64,000 bases of DNA from JAGVPT01 sp964642725 (GCA_964642725.1 CAZXQG010000005.1:57568-121567), one strand, 5' to 3'; shown: positions 26,494-35,512, counted from the stretch's first letter. Program-made: numbers and translations. The notes: generated from the letters alone by a model not told the origin.

Positions 26494-27198
26494 TCAACTC
26501 AACACTAAACTCTCGATCATCGACTGAAAGATTTTCTTTCCGTCGGCAGAACCGAGCGACGTTTCAACAGCCCGCTCCGGATGGGGCATCATCCCCAGAA
26601 CATTCCCCTCTTTATTGATGATCCCGGCTATATTATACAGTGAGCCGTTCGGGTTGGAGACGTCATCAATCTCCCCGGATTTGCTGCAGTAGCGAAAAAC
26701 AATTTGATCGTGCTCTTGCAGCGACTCAATAATCTCACAGCTCGCAAAATAATTCCCGTCGCCGTGGGCGATTGGAATCTTGAGCACATCGCCCTCTTCG
26801 CACTCCGCCGTAAAGCGTGACGCTGCATTTTCAACTTTCAACTGAACAAATTTGCAGACGAATTTCAGCGAGCTGTTTCGCAGCATAACTCCCGGAAGCA
26901 TTCCTGCTTCGAGGAGGATTTGAAAACCGTTGCAGATCCCGATAACAGTGCCGCCGTTCTTTGCAAACCGGACAACCTCCTTCATAACAGGGGAAAACCG
27001 GGCGATTGCCCCGGTCCGAAGATAATCTCCGTATGAAAAACCACCAGGAAGAATAACGACATCCGCTTCACCGAGCGATGAGTCCTTATGCCAAATGAAA
27101 TGCGCTTCCTGATTCATAACATGTTTTGCGGCATGGTACGCATCATGGTCGCAGTTTGAACCCGGGAACACGACAATTCCGAACTTCATTTTTGACAT
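26494..27198 (-). CDS. purQ: Phosphoribosylformylglycinamidine synthase subunit PurQ
   Basis: The glutaminase subunit of FGAM synthase in purine synthesis. The 234-residue product has the class I amidotransferase nucleophile in GICNGFQ, the VVFPGSNCD start, GGFSYGDYLR, and the catalytic His-x-Glu in MMPHPERA. It follows purS by 14 bases. The large subunit purL is not in the window. Confidence 0.95.
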   Translation of the reverse strand: MSKMKFGIVVFPGSNCDHDAYHAAKHVMNQEAHFIWHKDSSLGEADVVILPGGFSYGDYLRTGAIARFSPVMKEVVRFAKNGGTVIGICNGFQILLEAGMLPGVMLRNSSLKFVCKFVQLKVENAASRFTAECEEGDVLKIPIAHGDGNYFASCEIIESLQEHDQIVFRYCSKSGEIDDVSNPNGSLYNIAGIINKEGNVLGMMPHPERAVETSLGSADGKKIFQSMIESLVLS

Positions 27199-27212
27199 TT
27201 CGAGAACCCTTG

Positions 27213-27461
27213 CTATGATTGTTCAACAATAAACGAATAATCTTCCATTACCGGATTGGCAAGAAGTTTCTTACACACTTGTTCCGTTATCTTCTCGGCT
27301 TCTTCTTTGGTGGGACTGTCAATCGACAGTTCGATACGTTTTCCAATCCTGACGTCATGGACGGATGCCAATCCCAGAGAATGGATGGCGTGTTCAACGG
27401 CCTTGCCTTGCGGATCGAGAATTGATTTTCTTAATGTAATCGAGATGTTGGAATGATACAC
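27213..27461 (-). CDS. purS: Phosphoribosylformylglycinamidine synthase subunit PurS
   Basis: A small dimeric subunit that joins PurQ and PurL. The 82-residue product has LRKSILDPQGKAVEHAIHSLG and VHDVRIGKRIEL, the typical PurS core. I take GTG 27461 as start: GGAG is five bases upstream, and from there the spacing to DPQG equals that in well-known PurS proteins. An earlier TTG at 27476 would overlap the pssA stop by four bases and is less likely. Confidence 0.93.
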   Translation of the reverse strand: MYHSNISITLRKSILDPQGKAVEHAIHSLGLASVHDVRIGKRIELSIDSPTKEEAEKITEQVCKKLLANPVMEDYSFIVEQS

Positions 27462-27472
27462 TGAGACTCCGT

Positions 27473-28243
27473 TCAAATGTCGTAACTTGTCGCCTCTTCG
27501 GCCTGCTCTTCCTCCGCTTTCGCGTCAACAAAGCCGAGCAGTTTGCGAAGCGCGAAATAAATATAGCGAACTACACCAAACAACAGAAAAACAACAAAAA
27601 TATAAAACAACGCTTTTCCCCGTGTAAAAATAAGTATTAGCCCCGCAGCCGCGACCGAAATGATTCGGATAGGATGCTTCCTGAACTCTCTTTTCGAGAG
27701 CTTCGGCAACGGATCGTATTTGACTTTGCTCACCATCAATAGCGACACTGCAACAACCATCGGGGCCAAGATATCCGCCGCAACGCCCCGCAACCCAAAA
27801 ACTTCATCGTGAAAGCTGAGGACAAACGCAACGATCGTGATCGCGCTTGCCGGTATCGGCAGCCCGTTGAAATAGTCCTTTTCGAAACCGACAAGCTGCA
27901 CGTTGAAGCGAGCAAGCCGTATTCCGCCGAAAATGACTAACATCGAACTGATGATAAGGCCGAGGCCTTCCAGCTGATACAGATGCAGTCGGTACACTAA
28001 GAATGCCGGAGCCGCACCGAACGTCACAACATCCGAAAGTGAATCAAACTCGACTCCGAATTCGCTCGACGATTTCGTAATTCTTGCCATCACTCCGTCG
28101 AGTGAATCAAAAACTCCGCCGAGAATAATAAACCACGCCGCCACATCAAAATGCCCATCGCTTGAATTGACGATGGACAGGAAACCACAAAACATGTTCA
28201 AAACTGTGAACAGGCTTGGGACGACGGCCCTGGTTATTTTCAT
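27473..28243 (-). CDS. pssA: CDP-diacylglycerol-serine O-phosphatidyltransferase
   Basis: A membrane enzyme making phosphatidylserine from CDP-diacylglycerol. The 256-residue product has about seven membrane segments and the CDP-alcohol phosphotransferase motif with its Asp residues: GGVFDSLDGVMARI and EFDSLSD. The ATG at 28243 is preferred; an upstream TTG at 28276 would overlap psd. psd lies directly upstream, so the two steps to phosphatidylethanolamine are encoded together. Confidence 0.92.
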   Translation of the reverse strand: MKITRAVVPSLFTVLNMFCGFLSIVNSSDGHFDVAAWFIILGGVFDSLDGVMARITKSSSEFGVEFDSLSDVVTFGAAPAFLVYRLHLYQLEGLGLIISSMLVIFGGIRLARFNVQLVGFEKDYFNGLPIPASAITIVAFVLSFHDEVFGLRGVAADILAPMVVAVSLLMVSKVKYDPLPKLSKREFRKHPIRIISVAAAGLILIFTRGKALFYIFVVFLLFGVVRYIYFALRKLLGFVDAKAEEEQAEEATSYDI

Positions 28244-28265
28244 GCTGCTTTCTGGCGTTGTTCTA

Positions 28266-28940
28266 CTATCGTACAACGGCGAGAATCGTCTCCCCTGCTA
28301 CCATCTTTTCGCCAATCGATACTTTAATATCGGAATTTTTCGGAACAAAAACATCTACGCGCGATCCAAATTTAATCATTCCAAACCTCTTCCCTGCAAT
28401 CACGTCGTCTCCAACCTTGAGAGTACAGACGATCCTGCGTGCAATAAATCCAGCAATTTGTTTAAAAAAGACTTTGAATCTGCCGTTGTCTATCCCGATG
28501 TGGGTCTGTTCATTATCGAGCGACGCTTTATCCTCAAATGCAGCAAAATACTTCCCTTTCACATGATCGAAGTAAGCGACTTTGCCTGAAATCGGAATTC
28601 TGTTTACGTGAACATTGAGCGGCGACATGAAAATGCTGATTTGCACTGCAGCCCCCTTTAAATAGACGCCTTCAGCCACTTCTTTGACCGCAACGACTGT
28701 TCCATCGGCCGGGGAAATAACGCTTTTATTCCCGGCTGGAGTCGACCGGTCTGGGTCGCGGAAAAAATTAAGCGAGAGCAGGAATGCCACTCCGGCTAGC
28801 GCGATCAGTGTGTACTTGGCTAAAGGATTGGGGATGAAGAAGTAGGAACCTGCGATGACAACACAACAAACAACCGTTACCGTGAAAAAGCTATCGTACC
28901 CATATTCCGTAATCAATCGCTGCACTCCAGAACGTGCCAC
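28266..28940 (-). CDS. psd: Phosphatidylserine decarboxylase (short type)
   Basis: Decarboxylates phosphatidylserine to phosphatidylethanolamine using a pyruvoyl group. The 224-residue product has two N-terminal membrane helices (about 18-36 and 42-58), SPADGTV, the HVNRIP segment and the self-cleavage site FGSRVD, where the Ser becomes the pyruvoyl group. This is the short PSD type common in Bacteroidota relatives. The start is GTG 28940 with a weak ribosome site. pssA follows directly. Confidence 0.94.
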   Translation of the reverse strand: MARSGVQRLITEYGYDSFFTVTVVCCVVIAGSYFFIPNPLAKYTLIALAGVAFLLSLNFFRDPDRSTPAGNKSVISPADGTVVAVKEVAEGVYLKGAAVQISIFMSPLNVHVNRIPISGKVAYFDHVKGKYFAAFEDKASLDNEQTHIGIDNGRFKVFFKQIAGFIARRIVCTLKVGDDVIAGKRFGMIKFGSRVDVFVPKNSDIKVSIGEKMVAGETILAVVR

Positions 28941-29080
28941 AAGGAAAAACGAGGATATTTCTTACTCAATTTCCGTGAAATGATACCAAAAAAAAGAGGC
29001 AAAGTCAAGGTAACGGTTTATAGGGAAAATTTCTGTTGATGGGAAACAGCATTGTTAAAAAAATCTGAACCGGTTCGTTC

Positions 29081-29109
29081 TTGCATTTTTCCCTCGAAAT
29101 TTGTATTTT
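29081..29109 (+). promoter_or_regulatory. Sigma70-like promoter of a tiny transcription unit
   Basis: TTGCAT (29081-29086), 17 bases, then TATTTT (29104-29109). The predicted start point falls at or within two bases of the ATG at 29114, so the message would be nearly leaderless. The remaining 28941-29080 stretch, upstream of psd on the other strand, shows no gene. Confidence 0.55.
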
Positions 29110-29113
29110 AGTC

Positions 29114-29215
29114 ATGGAAAATATTGCCAAACGAATGAGTAGAATTAAAGAAAAAATACCGCAGGTGATTGAAGTTTACTTCACCAAGTTTTTGAAGATC
29201 AGAAACCAGACTTAA
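29114..29215 (+). CDS. Possible 33-residue basic peptide
   Basis: A 34-codon frame beginning MENIAKRMSRIKEKI and ending IRNQT. It is basic, with hydrophobic residues spaced as in an amphipathic helix. It lies exactly between a well-spaced promoter and a strong terminator, so something here is transcribed. There is no ribosome site, because the predicted transcript starts at the ATG; it may be leaderless, or the unit may be a non-coding RNA of about 140 bases. I recognise no family. Confidence 0.4.
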   Translation: MENIAKRMSRIKEKIPQVIEVYFTKFLKIRNQT

Positions 29216-29228
29216 CACACTTTTTAAC

Positions 29229-29257
29229 GTCCCGTCCTACCAACGGGACTTTTTTTT
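29229..29257 (+). terminator. Rho-independent terminator of the tiny unit
   Basis: A perfect 7-bp stem (GTCCCGT with ACGGGAC), a 7-base loop and eight T residues. It ends the 29.1-kb unit and lies only 14 bases before the nif3-like start, so that gene needs readthrough or a start point inside this hairpin. Confidence 0.9.
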
Positions 29258-29270
29258 GATACCAGGCTCA

Positions 29271-30377
29271 GTGATACTCGGAGAATTTCAGCGCATTCTT
29301 GAAGAATGGATTCCACCCGCAACCGCATGGAAGGGCGACAATAGCGGTATACAAGTGGGCCGGACACAATCAAAGATCAGCAACATTCTTCTTGCGCTCG
29401 ACGCAACTATCGAAGTTGCTCATGAGGCGGAAGCACGCAACGCGAACCTGATCATTACCCATCATCCGTTGTTGTTTCATCCTCTGCGTTCTTTGACAGA
29501 AAAATCCCGGGCAGGCGAAATCGCGCTCTATCTTGCCGAACGCAAGATAAATCTTTACGCAGCGCACACCAATCTCGACCACGTCCGGGGAGGCGTGAGT
29601 TCCATTATGGCCTCGCTCCTGGGATTGCAGAACGTGCGCACGCTCTCTCCCCTCTCGGAGACGCTTGTCAAACTTGCGGTTTTTGTACCGCCGAGCCATC
29701 TTGACAAAGTAGCTCGCGCCATGCATAACGCCGGCGGGGGAAGATTCACCAACTATCAAGAATGCAGTTTCCGCAGTGAAGGTATCGGCACATTCAAAGG
29801 GATGGATGGAGCAAGGCCTTTCGTCGGCACGAAAGGAATAATCGAAAAAACTCCAGAGATTAAACTGGAGATGTTGGTAGAGACGTGGAACCTCAGGGCA
29901 ACAATGGCTGCTATGTTCAGAGAACATCCCTACGAAGAGGTCGCGTACGACATCTACCCTCTTCAGAATAGAAGTATAGAATACGGACTCGGGGCAGTTG
30001 GAGAATTCCGGCGACCGCTTACGCAGGAAAAATTTTTGACCTTGGTCAAGAAAGTGTTCATGACGCCGGTACTTCGGTATACGGGAAGGAAGGCAGAGCT
30101 GCTAAGAACCATTGCCGTATGCGGAGGCTCAGGCGGCGAGCTTATCTCCGAAGCAATTCATCAGCATGCAGATGCATTTATTACCGCAGACGTCAAGTAT
30201 CACGGTTTTCAAGATGCAGAGGAGGACATTCTCCTCGTCGACGCCGGGCACTTTGAGACAGAACGCCATATCCTCCCAGTTCTGGCGGAACGAGTGAAGG
30301 CAATTATTACAAAGGAAAATCCGTCATCAAAAGTTTTCATCACAAAGAAAAATACAAACCCAGTATCATATTATTAG
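29271..30377 (+). CDS. Nif3-like dinuclear metal center protein
   Basis: A 368-residue member of the NIF3/YbgI family (GTP cyclohydrolase 1 type 2 homologue); the biochemical role is unsettled. It has the N-terminal metal-site motifs ITHHPLLFHP and AAHTNLDHV, and the C-terminal DVKYHGFQDAEE and DAGHFETE, with the central PII/CutA-like insert (about residues 125-230) found in the long form. I choose GTG 29271; a TTG at 29256 lies in the terminator T-run. It heads a run to the zinc-ribbon gene, RNase H and rnpB, an order I recall from other bacteria. Confidence 0.9.
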   Translation: MILGEFQRILEEWIPPATAWKGDNSGIQVGRTQSKISNILLALDATIEVAHEAEARNANLIITHHPLLFHPLRSLTEKSRAGEIALYLAERKINLYAAHTNLDHVRGGVSSIMASLLGLQNVRTLSPLSETLVKLAVFVPPSHLDKVARAMHNAGGGRFTNYQECSFRSEGIGTFKGMDGARPFVGTKGIIEKTPEIKLEMLVETWNLRATMAAMFREHPYEEVAYDIYPLQNRSIEYGLGAVGEFRRPLTQEKFLTLVKKVFMTPVLRYTGRKAELLRTIAVCGGSGGELISEAIHQHADAFITADVKYHGFQDAEEDILLVDAGHFETERHILPVLAERVKAIITKENPSSKVFITKKNTNPVSYY

Positions 30378-30405
30378 TACAGTATCGATGTAAAGGAGTT
30401 ATGAA

Positions 30406-31137
30406 TTGGACGAAACGCTAAAACTGTTATACAGGTTGCAAACGGTCGATAGTTCATTGGACGACTTGGAAGATATGAAAGGGGACTTGCCGGAAGCGGT
30501 GAGAAAGTTACAAACTGAAGCTGATAGATTAAGCGGGTTGATAAAAGAAAAACAGGGCGTCATTACCGCATCGATTATTGCGCGGGATAAGGCCGATGTT
30601 GATATTTTGGAATTCAAAGAAAAGCTGGAAAAATACAAGACGCAGCAATACGAAGTCAGAAGTAATAAAGAGTACGACGCATTGACAAAGGAAATAGATT
30701 TTGCGACGGACGCGATAATAAATTCGCAGAAGCAATTCGAAACGCTCGAGAATACGATGACGAGCGCAAAAACAGAGATCGAAACACTGACGAAACAACT
30801 TGAAGAACTTACCGTACAGCTCGATGAAAAGCAGGCAGAGCTTGCCGAAGTTTCAAAAGCAAACGAAGACGAGGAACTGGGTCTAAAGCATCAGCGAGAG
30901 AAGATTGTCGTGCGGCTGGAATCGGATATCCTCTCCCGATACGACCGCATCAGAAAAGGGCGTAATGGAAAGGCTGTAGTCGCTGTCCGGCGGAACTCGT
31001 GCGGCGGCTGCCACAACAAGATCCCGCCCCAGCGCCTGCTGGAGCTGCGCACCCAGAGCAAAATGTTCATGTGTGAACATTGCGGCAGGATTATTATTTC
31101 GGCCGAGCTTGCACAAGCGAGTGAAAAAGTAGCATGA
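30406..31137 (+). CDS. Coiled-coil protein with C4 zinc ribbon
   Basis: A 243-residue protein of the DUF164/zf-RING_7 family. About residues 20-170 form a long two-stranded coiled coil of charged heptads; the C-terminus has a zinc ribbon with CGGCHNKIP and MCEHCGRI. Relatives are tied to nucleic acid or ribosome-related roles, but function is not settled. The TTG at 30406 is preceded by AAGGAG. Its stop overlaps the RNase H start (ATGA), so the two are translated together. Confidence 0.9.
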   Translation: MDETLKLLYRLQTVDSSLDDLEDMKGDLPEAVRKLQTEADRLSGLIKEKQGVITASIIARDKADVDILEFKEKLEKYKTQQYEVRSNKEYDALTKEIDFATDAIINSQKQFETLENTMTSAKTEIETLTKQLEELTVQLDEKQAELAEVSKANEDEELGLKHQREKIVVRLESDILSRYDRIRKGRNGKAVVAVRRNSCGGCHNKIPPQRLLELRTQSKMFMCEHCGRIIISAELAQASEKVA

Positions 31138-31562
31138 CGATCCACGGATTCACCGATGGCGCTGCGCGGGGAAATCCGGGGCAGGGTGGAATTGGCGTCG
31201 TTCTCAAGGATGAATCGGGGAATGTGCTGGCAGAGGGAAAGAAATATCTTGGGAAAGTGACCAACAATGTCGCTGAGTACAGCGCTCTGATCGAGTGCCT
31301 GCGCCGGGTTAATGCCTTGATCGGGGAGGCAAACGGATTTTCGTGCAGCAAGTTGGTACTTCACTCCGACAGTGAATTGATGGTCCGGCAGTTGAACGGC
31401 GAGTATAAAGTCAAAGACCGGACATTAAAAAAACTATTTGACCAAGTGCAGGAGATTCTCCGTTCTTCGCAGTTTGAATTCTCAATCAAACATGTGGCGC
31501 GCGAGAAAAACAAGGAAGCCGACCGCTTGGCAAACGAAAGCATCGACGAGCACGCACAATAA
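31134..31562 (+). CDS. Ribonuclease HI family protein
   Basis: Removes RNA from RNA-DNA hybrids. The 142-residue product has the metal-binding residues in order: Asp in GFTDGAARGNPG, Glu in NVAEYSAL, Asp in LHSDSELMVRQL and Asp in KNKEADRLAN. The short length and RNPG-type motif fit the reverse-transcriptase-like RNase HI group (as in Rv2228c). It overlaps the zinc-ribbon gene by four bases and rnpB follows. Confidence 0.92.
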   Translation: MTIHGFTDGAARGNPGQGGIGVVLKDESGNVLAEGKKYLGKVTNNVAEYSALIECLRRVNALIGEANGFSCSKLVLHSDSELMVRQLNGEYKVKDRTLKKLFDQVQEILRSSQFEFSIKHVAREKNKEADRLANESIDEHAQ

Positions 31563-31654
31563 TCGGGGCGTTCGCTCGGGAAAAAATGAAATTTAATTCA
31601 TACATCTATATCACGTGCTGACTCGTTCACTTAATATTCTTGCATGCAACACTG

Positions 31655-32145
31655 GGCGTACGTCAGGCAATCGCTTAAATACTGCTGTACATTATTTAGG
31701 AGGAAAGTCCGAACTCCATTCCGCGGATTCTCGCAGAGATTCCGCGGGACGGGCACGGTGCTGGATAACATCCAGGAAGAGCAATCTTACGGAAAGTGTC
31801 ACAGAAAATATACCGCTCCGGACGATGCATTTGCATTTGCCGGTGCAAGGGTGAAAAGGTGCGGGTTTCCATTGGAGACCTTAATGTAAGAGCGCACCGC
31901 GGCGTTAGTGATAACGACGGCAGGACAAACCCCACCGGGAGAAAGACCAAGTAAATTCCGTTTTCCTGCGAACCGATAACGTTTGCCGGAAGAAGAGATG
32001 CCTACTCAACTTTGCGGAAGCAAAAACGGAATGGGTAGGTCGCTTCAGTTCGTTTGTAAAAACGATTCGAGATAAATGATTGCCTCCTTCCGCCGATGCG
32101 CAAGCATGGGCGGAAGAAGACAGAATTCGGCTTACCGACATACCT
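31655..32145 (+). ncRNA. rnpB: RNase P RNA, class A
   Basis: The catalytic RNA that matures tRNA 5' ends. The conserved blocks are present: GAGGAAAGTCC near 31700, GGGTGAAAAGGTGCGG and GTAAGAGCGCACCG near 31848-31899, and ACAGAATTCGGCTTAC at the 3' end. The outer helices pair: AGGCAATC near 31664 with GATTGCCT near 32080, and GTACGTCAG with the 3' CCGACATAC. Ends are estimated from that pairing. At about 490 bases it is long; part of the excess is a strong hairpin (CTTCCGCC with GGCGGAAG) at 32088-32115 between the second helix and the 3' conserved block. Confidence 0.93.
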
Positions 32146-32254
32146 CAGAAATATTGCAGGAAGAACGTTTTCGCGCGTGGTACAGATGCTTTTTCAAATC
32201 AGGAATTGAATAACCGTGTGTAACGGTGTATTCAATCGCTTGGAGGAGAAAGCA

Positions 32255-33988
32255 TTGACACCTATCAAAGAATACCGATGGACAATTTCGGAACCCGCCG
32301 ACCCATCGCTCGTCAAGAAACTGTCCGATGAACTCTCTATCGCTCCCTCGCTCGCGACGATCCTCGTCAACCGCGGTATTGATGATTTCGAAAAAGCTCG
32401 CCGCTATTTTCGCCCCTCGGAGAGCGAGTTCCACGATCCGTTCCTTATGGACGGAATGTATCTTGCCGTTGAACGAATTCTCTCGGCCCGGACGAAAAAT
32501 GAGAAGATTCTGGTTTATGGAGATTATGACGTCGACGGAACGAACGGCGCCGGCATGCTGTATCTTTTCTTCAAAGAACTGGGATGCGACGTTGCCTATT
32601 ATATCCCCGACAGGATCAAAGAAGGATATGGAATTTCGCGCGCGGGTATAGACTATGCCAAAAAACAAGGCACGGGTCTTCTGGTCTCCATCGATTGCGG
32701 GATTACCGCGGTTGATCAAGTAGAATATGCGCGATCGCTCGGCCTCGATGTTATCATCTGCGACCACCATGAGCCGGGTAATGAACTGCCGAAAGCGGTC
32801 GCTGTGCTCGACCCGTTGAAACCGTCGTGCGGGTATCCATTCAAGAGCCTGTGCGGCACCGGAGTTGGATTCAAGTTGATTCAAGCCCTGGCGCGAACGG
32901 TCGGCACCGAGTTGGAGATCGGAAAATACCTTGACTTCGTCGCGCTCGCTACAACGGCCGATATCGTTCCGCTGATCGACGAGAACCGCGCCTTTGTAAA
33001 ACTGGGACTCGAAATCATTACAACACATCCCCGGCCGGGCATCAAAGCCCTCCTCGACAGCGCCGGACTCAAACCAGATGCGACGACGACCGGCCAAGTG
33101 GTATTCGTGCTGGCGCCGAGAATCAATGCAGTCGGAAGGCTCGGCGACGCAAAGCGGGCAGTAGAACTCCTTGTCACTGACGACTACGCTTCGGCAGTAG
33201 ATTTTGCTCGAGTGCTGGAGGAAGAAAACATCAACCGGCGCAAAATTGACGAGGATGTTTTCACCCATGCACAGCAGCTCGTCAAGGAATTTCTTGATGT
33301 TGAAAGCGACGGCGCAATCATCCTTCATCAGGAACAATGGCACCCGGGTGTTGTCGGGATTGTTGCGTCCCGGATGGTGGAAAAATATTATCGCCCGGCA
33401 ATCATGATGACGACGGTAGATGGCGTGGCAAAAGGCTCCGCACGCAGTATTGCGGGGTTCAATATCTATCAGGCCCTGAAACGGTGCGAAGATAAACTCC
33501 TCCAGTTTGGCGGGCATAAATATGCCGCCGGGCTGACCCTCGAAGTCGACCGCGTCGAGGAATTTAAGGAGGCATTTAATGCAATTGCGAAAGAGCTGTT
33601 AACAGAGGAACTTCTTACTCCGGTCATTACGATCGATGCAGAGATCGACCTCGGAGAACTCACTCCGAAGTACACTCGATTACTGAAACAATTTGCGCCG
33701 TTTGGCCCGAAAAATATGAGACCTACATTTGTTGCGCGGCGCGTCGAGGCGTTAGGACAGGCAAAGATTGTTGGGAAAAATCATTTACGTTTCAAGATTA
33801 AAAAGAACAATATTACTTTAGACTGTATCGGTTTCAATCTTGGATATTTGCTGGAGCGAGTCAACAACGGGGACAAGTATTACGACATTGTATTTGCCGT
33901 TGATGAGAGCGATTTTTCAGGAGTTCAGCTCCCGCAACTGAAAATCAAAGATCTACGGACGGCGGCCGCAGGGAATGGAATTCACTAG
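32255..33988 (+). CDS. recJ: Single-stranded-DNA-specific exonuclease RecJ
   Basis: A 5'-3' exonuclease of recombination and mismatch repair. The 577-residue product has the DHH-family motifs YGDYDVDGTNG, SIDCGITA and CDHHEPG, and the DHHA1 region with GGHKYAAG. TTG 32255 is chosen since GGAGGAG lies six bases upstream; a GTG at 32216 also opens the frame but without support. The stop codon falls inside the terminal repeat of the 34-kb MITE-like element. Confidence 0.95.
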   Translation: MTPIKEYRWTISEPADPSLVKKLSDELSIAPSLATILVNRGIDDFEKARRYFRPSESEFHDPFLMDGMYLAVERILSARTKNEKILVYGDYDVDGTNGAGMLYLFFKELGCDVAYYIPDRIKEGYGISRAGIDYAKKQGTGLLVSIDCGITAVDQVEYARSLGLDVIICDHHEPGNELPKAVAVLDPLKPSCGYPFKSLCGTGVGFKLIQALARTVGTELEIGKYLDFVALATTADIVPLIDENRAFVKLGLEIITTHPRPGIKALLDSAGLKPDATTTGQVVFVLAPRINAVGRLGDAKRAVELLVTDDYASAVDFARVLEEENINRRKIDEDVFTHAQQLVKEFLDVESDGAIILHQEQWHPGVVGIVASRMVEKYYRPAIMMTTVDGVAKGSARSIAGFNIYQALKRCEDKLLQFGGHKYAAGLTLEVDRVEEFKEAFNAIAKELLTEELLTPVITIDAEIDLGELTPKYTRLLKQFAPFGPKNMRPTFVARRVEALGQAKIVGKNHLRFKIKKNNITLDCIGFNLGYLLERVNNGDKYYDIVFAVDESDFSGVQLPQLKIKDLRTAAAGNGIH

Positions 33989-34148
33989 AGTTCATCTCAA
34001 AAGTGCTTTGTGTTGTCATTCTGAGCGAAGCGAATGCCGAAGGCATCCCTTCGGGAGAATCTGATCATCGATCCGGCAGGAAAACATGGATTCTTCTTCG
34101 CGACGCTCCTCTGAATGACATGATCCGGGGTTTTGAAATAACTTCTAA
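33985..34148. mobile_element. MITE-like element, copy 1 (after recJ)
   Basis: About 164 bp between recJ and yebC. Both ends carry imperfect copies of a terminal inverted repeat close to YTAGAAGYTATCTCAAAAA. Inside is a second inverted pair, GTCATTCTGAGCG at 34015 against TGTCATTCAGAGGAGCG read from the right, and the TGCCGAAGGCATC hairpin. No coding capacity. The inner GTCATTCTGAGCGAAGCG type of sequence is, from memory, common in intergenic regions of many bacteria. Confidence 0.7.
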
Positions 34149-34183
34149 AATTTATTGAACCTGGAATTGTAAGGAGACACATC

Positions 34184-34933
34184 ATGTCAGGTCATTCAAA
34201 ATGGGCAACGATCAAAAGAAAGAAAGCGGTCACAGATTCGCGCCGCGGAAAGATTTTTACTCAAATCATAAAAGAAATCACCATCGCAGCAAAATCAGGG
34301 GGCGGTGACCCGTCCGGCAATCCGCGCTTACGGCTTGCAATCGACAAAGCCAAAGGCAGCAACATGCCCGCGGACAACATAAAGCGCGCCGTCATGAAGG
34401 GAACGGGTGAACTTCCCGGCGTTTCATATGAGGATGTCACGTACGAAGGCTACGGCCCCGGCGGCGTCGCGTTGATTATCGAATCGGTCACCGACAATAA
34501 AAACAGAACGGTTTCTGAAATCCGGCATCTGCTCGAACGAAACGGCGGGAAGTTCGGCGCAACCGGTTCGGTCGCGTGGATGTTCCACAAGAAAGGAACT
34601 ATCCGCACTCCGAAAGGAACAATGTCCGAAGATGATATGTTATCGATCGTTCTTGATGCGGGCGCGGATGACCTAAGGCTCGACGGCGATTCGTTTGAAA
34701 TAACGACGTCTCCCGAGGCCTTCGAAGCGGTGAAAAAAGCGATCGAAAGCAAGAGCATCCCCATCGAAGAGGCTGAGATCCATAAGGTTCCCGAGAATAC
34801 GGTAAAGGTGGAAGGCCCCGACGCAGAAAGAGTTCTTAAATTGATGGAAGTCCTTGAAGAACACGACGATACACAGCATGTCTACGCTAACTTCGATATT
34901 GACGAAAAAGTCCTGGCGAGCTTTGGAAACTGA
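34184..34933 (+). CDS. yebC: YebC/PmpR-family protein
   Basis: A 249-residue member of the TACO1/YebC family, linked to transcription control and, in recent work, to translation of proline stretches. It begins MSGHSKWATIKRKKA and has FTQIIKEI, GGDPSGNPRLR and the acidic middle domain. AAGGAGACAC precedes the ATG. ruvC follows after 15 bases and ruvA after that, the standard yebC-ruvC-ruvA order. Confidence 0.95.
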   Translation: MSGHSKWATIKRKKAVTDSRRGKIFTQIIKEITIAAKSGGGDPSGNPRLRLAIDKAKGSNMPADNIKRAVMKGTGELPGVSYEDVTYEGYGPGGVALIIESVTDNKNRTVSEIRHLLERNGGKFGATGSVAWMFHKKGTIRTPKGTMSEDDMLSIVLDAGADDLRLDGDSFEITTSPEAFEAVKKAIESKSIPIEEAEIHKVPENTVKVEGPDAERVLKLMEVLEEHDDTQHVYANFDIDEKVLASFGN

Positions 34934-34948
34934 CATCAAACAAAACCA

Positions 34949-35512
34949 ATGATTATCCTCGGAGTCGATCCGGGTACACTCATCACAGGGTACGGTGTCA
35001 TCAGGAAAAACGGGACAGCGCTAAGCGTACTTGATGTCGGCGTTATCCGCATTCCTTCGGAGGACTCGATGCCGCTCCGCTTGCGGAGGGTTTATTCTGA
35101 ATTGTGCCGCATCATTGAGAAATTCCACCCGGACGAATTTGCAATCGAGACTGCGTTTTACAGTAAAAACGTTCAGTCTGCTCTGAAAATCGGCCAAGCG
35201 CGGGGAGTTTCAATGCTGGCAGGGGTCAACTTCGAGGTTCCCATCTCAGAATATTCTCCACGTGAAATCAAAAAGTCCGTCGTCGGAAACGGTGCCGCTT
35301 CAAAGGAGCAAGTCCAATACATGATCAAGAGCCTTCTGAAAATAAATACGACGCCGAAATTCTTTGACGCAACGGATGCTCTTGCTGTTGCCGTCTGCCA
35401 TTCACACAGAATCACACGCCCGCGAGCAGGCTTCAAGAGCTGGAAATCATTCGTCGAAGCACATCCGGAAAGAATTGTTAGAGGGAATACAAAAGTGAGA
35501 AATAAGAAGTAA
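34949..35512 (+). CDS. ruvC: Holliday junction resolvase RuvC
   Basis: Cuts Holliday junctions made during recombination, together with RuvAB. The 187-residue product has the acidic active site: Asp in LGVDPGT, Glu in AIETAFY, and the Asp pair in DATDALAVAVCH. The C-terminus is about 20 residues longer than usual and its last codons, ending VRNKK, lie inside a 7-base periodic array that continues past the stop. Confidence 0.95.
   Translation: MIILGVDPGTLITGYGVIRKNGTALSVLDVGVIRIPSEDSMPLRLRRVYSELCRIIEKFHPDEFAIETAFYSKNVQSALKIGQARGVSMLAGVNFEVPISEYSPREIKKSVVGNGAASKEQVQYMIKSLLKINTTPKFFDATDALAVAVCHSHRITRPRAGFKSWKSFVEAHPERIVRGNTKVRNKK

Noticed and set aside
27462..27476. TTG start of purS overlapping the pssA stop
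   Set aside because: GTG 27461 has a ribosome site and gives the normal PurS N-terminal length.
29081..29257. tRNA or 6S RNA
   Set aside because: No cloverleaf or long bulged helix can be drawn; the only strong hairpin is the terminator.
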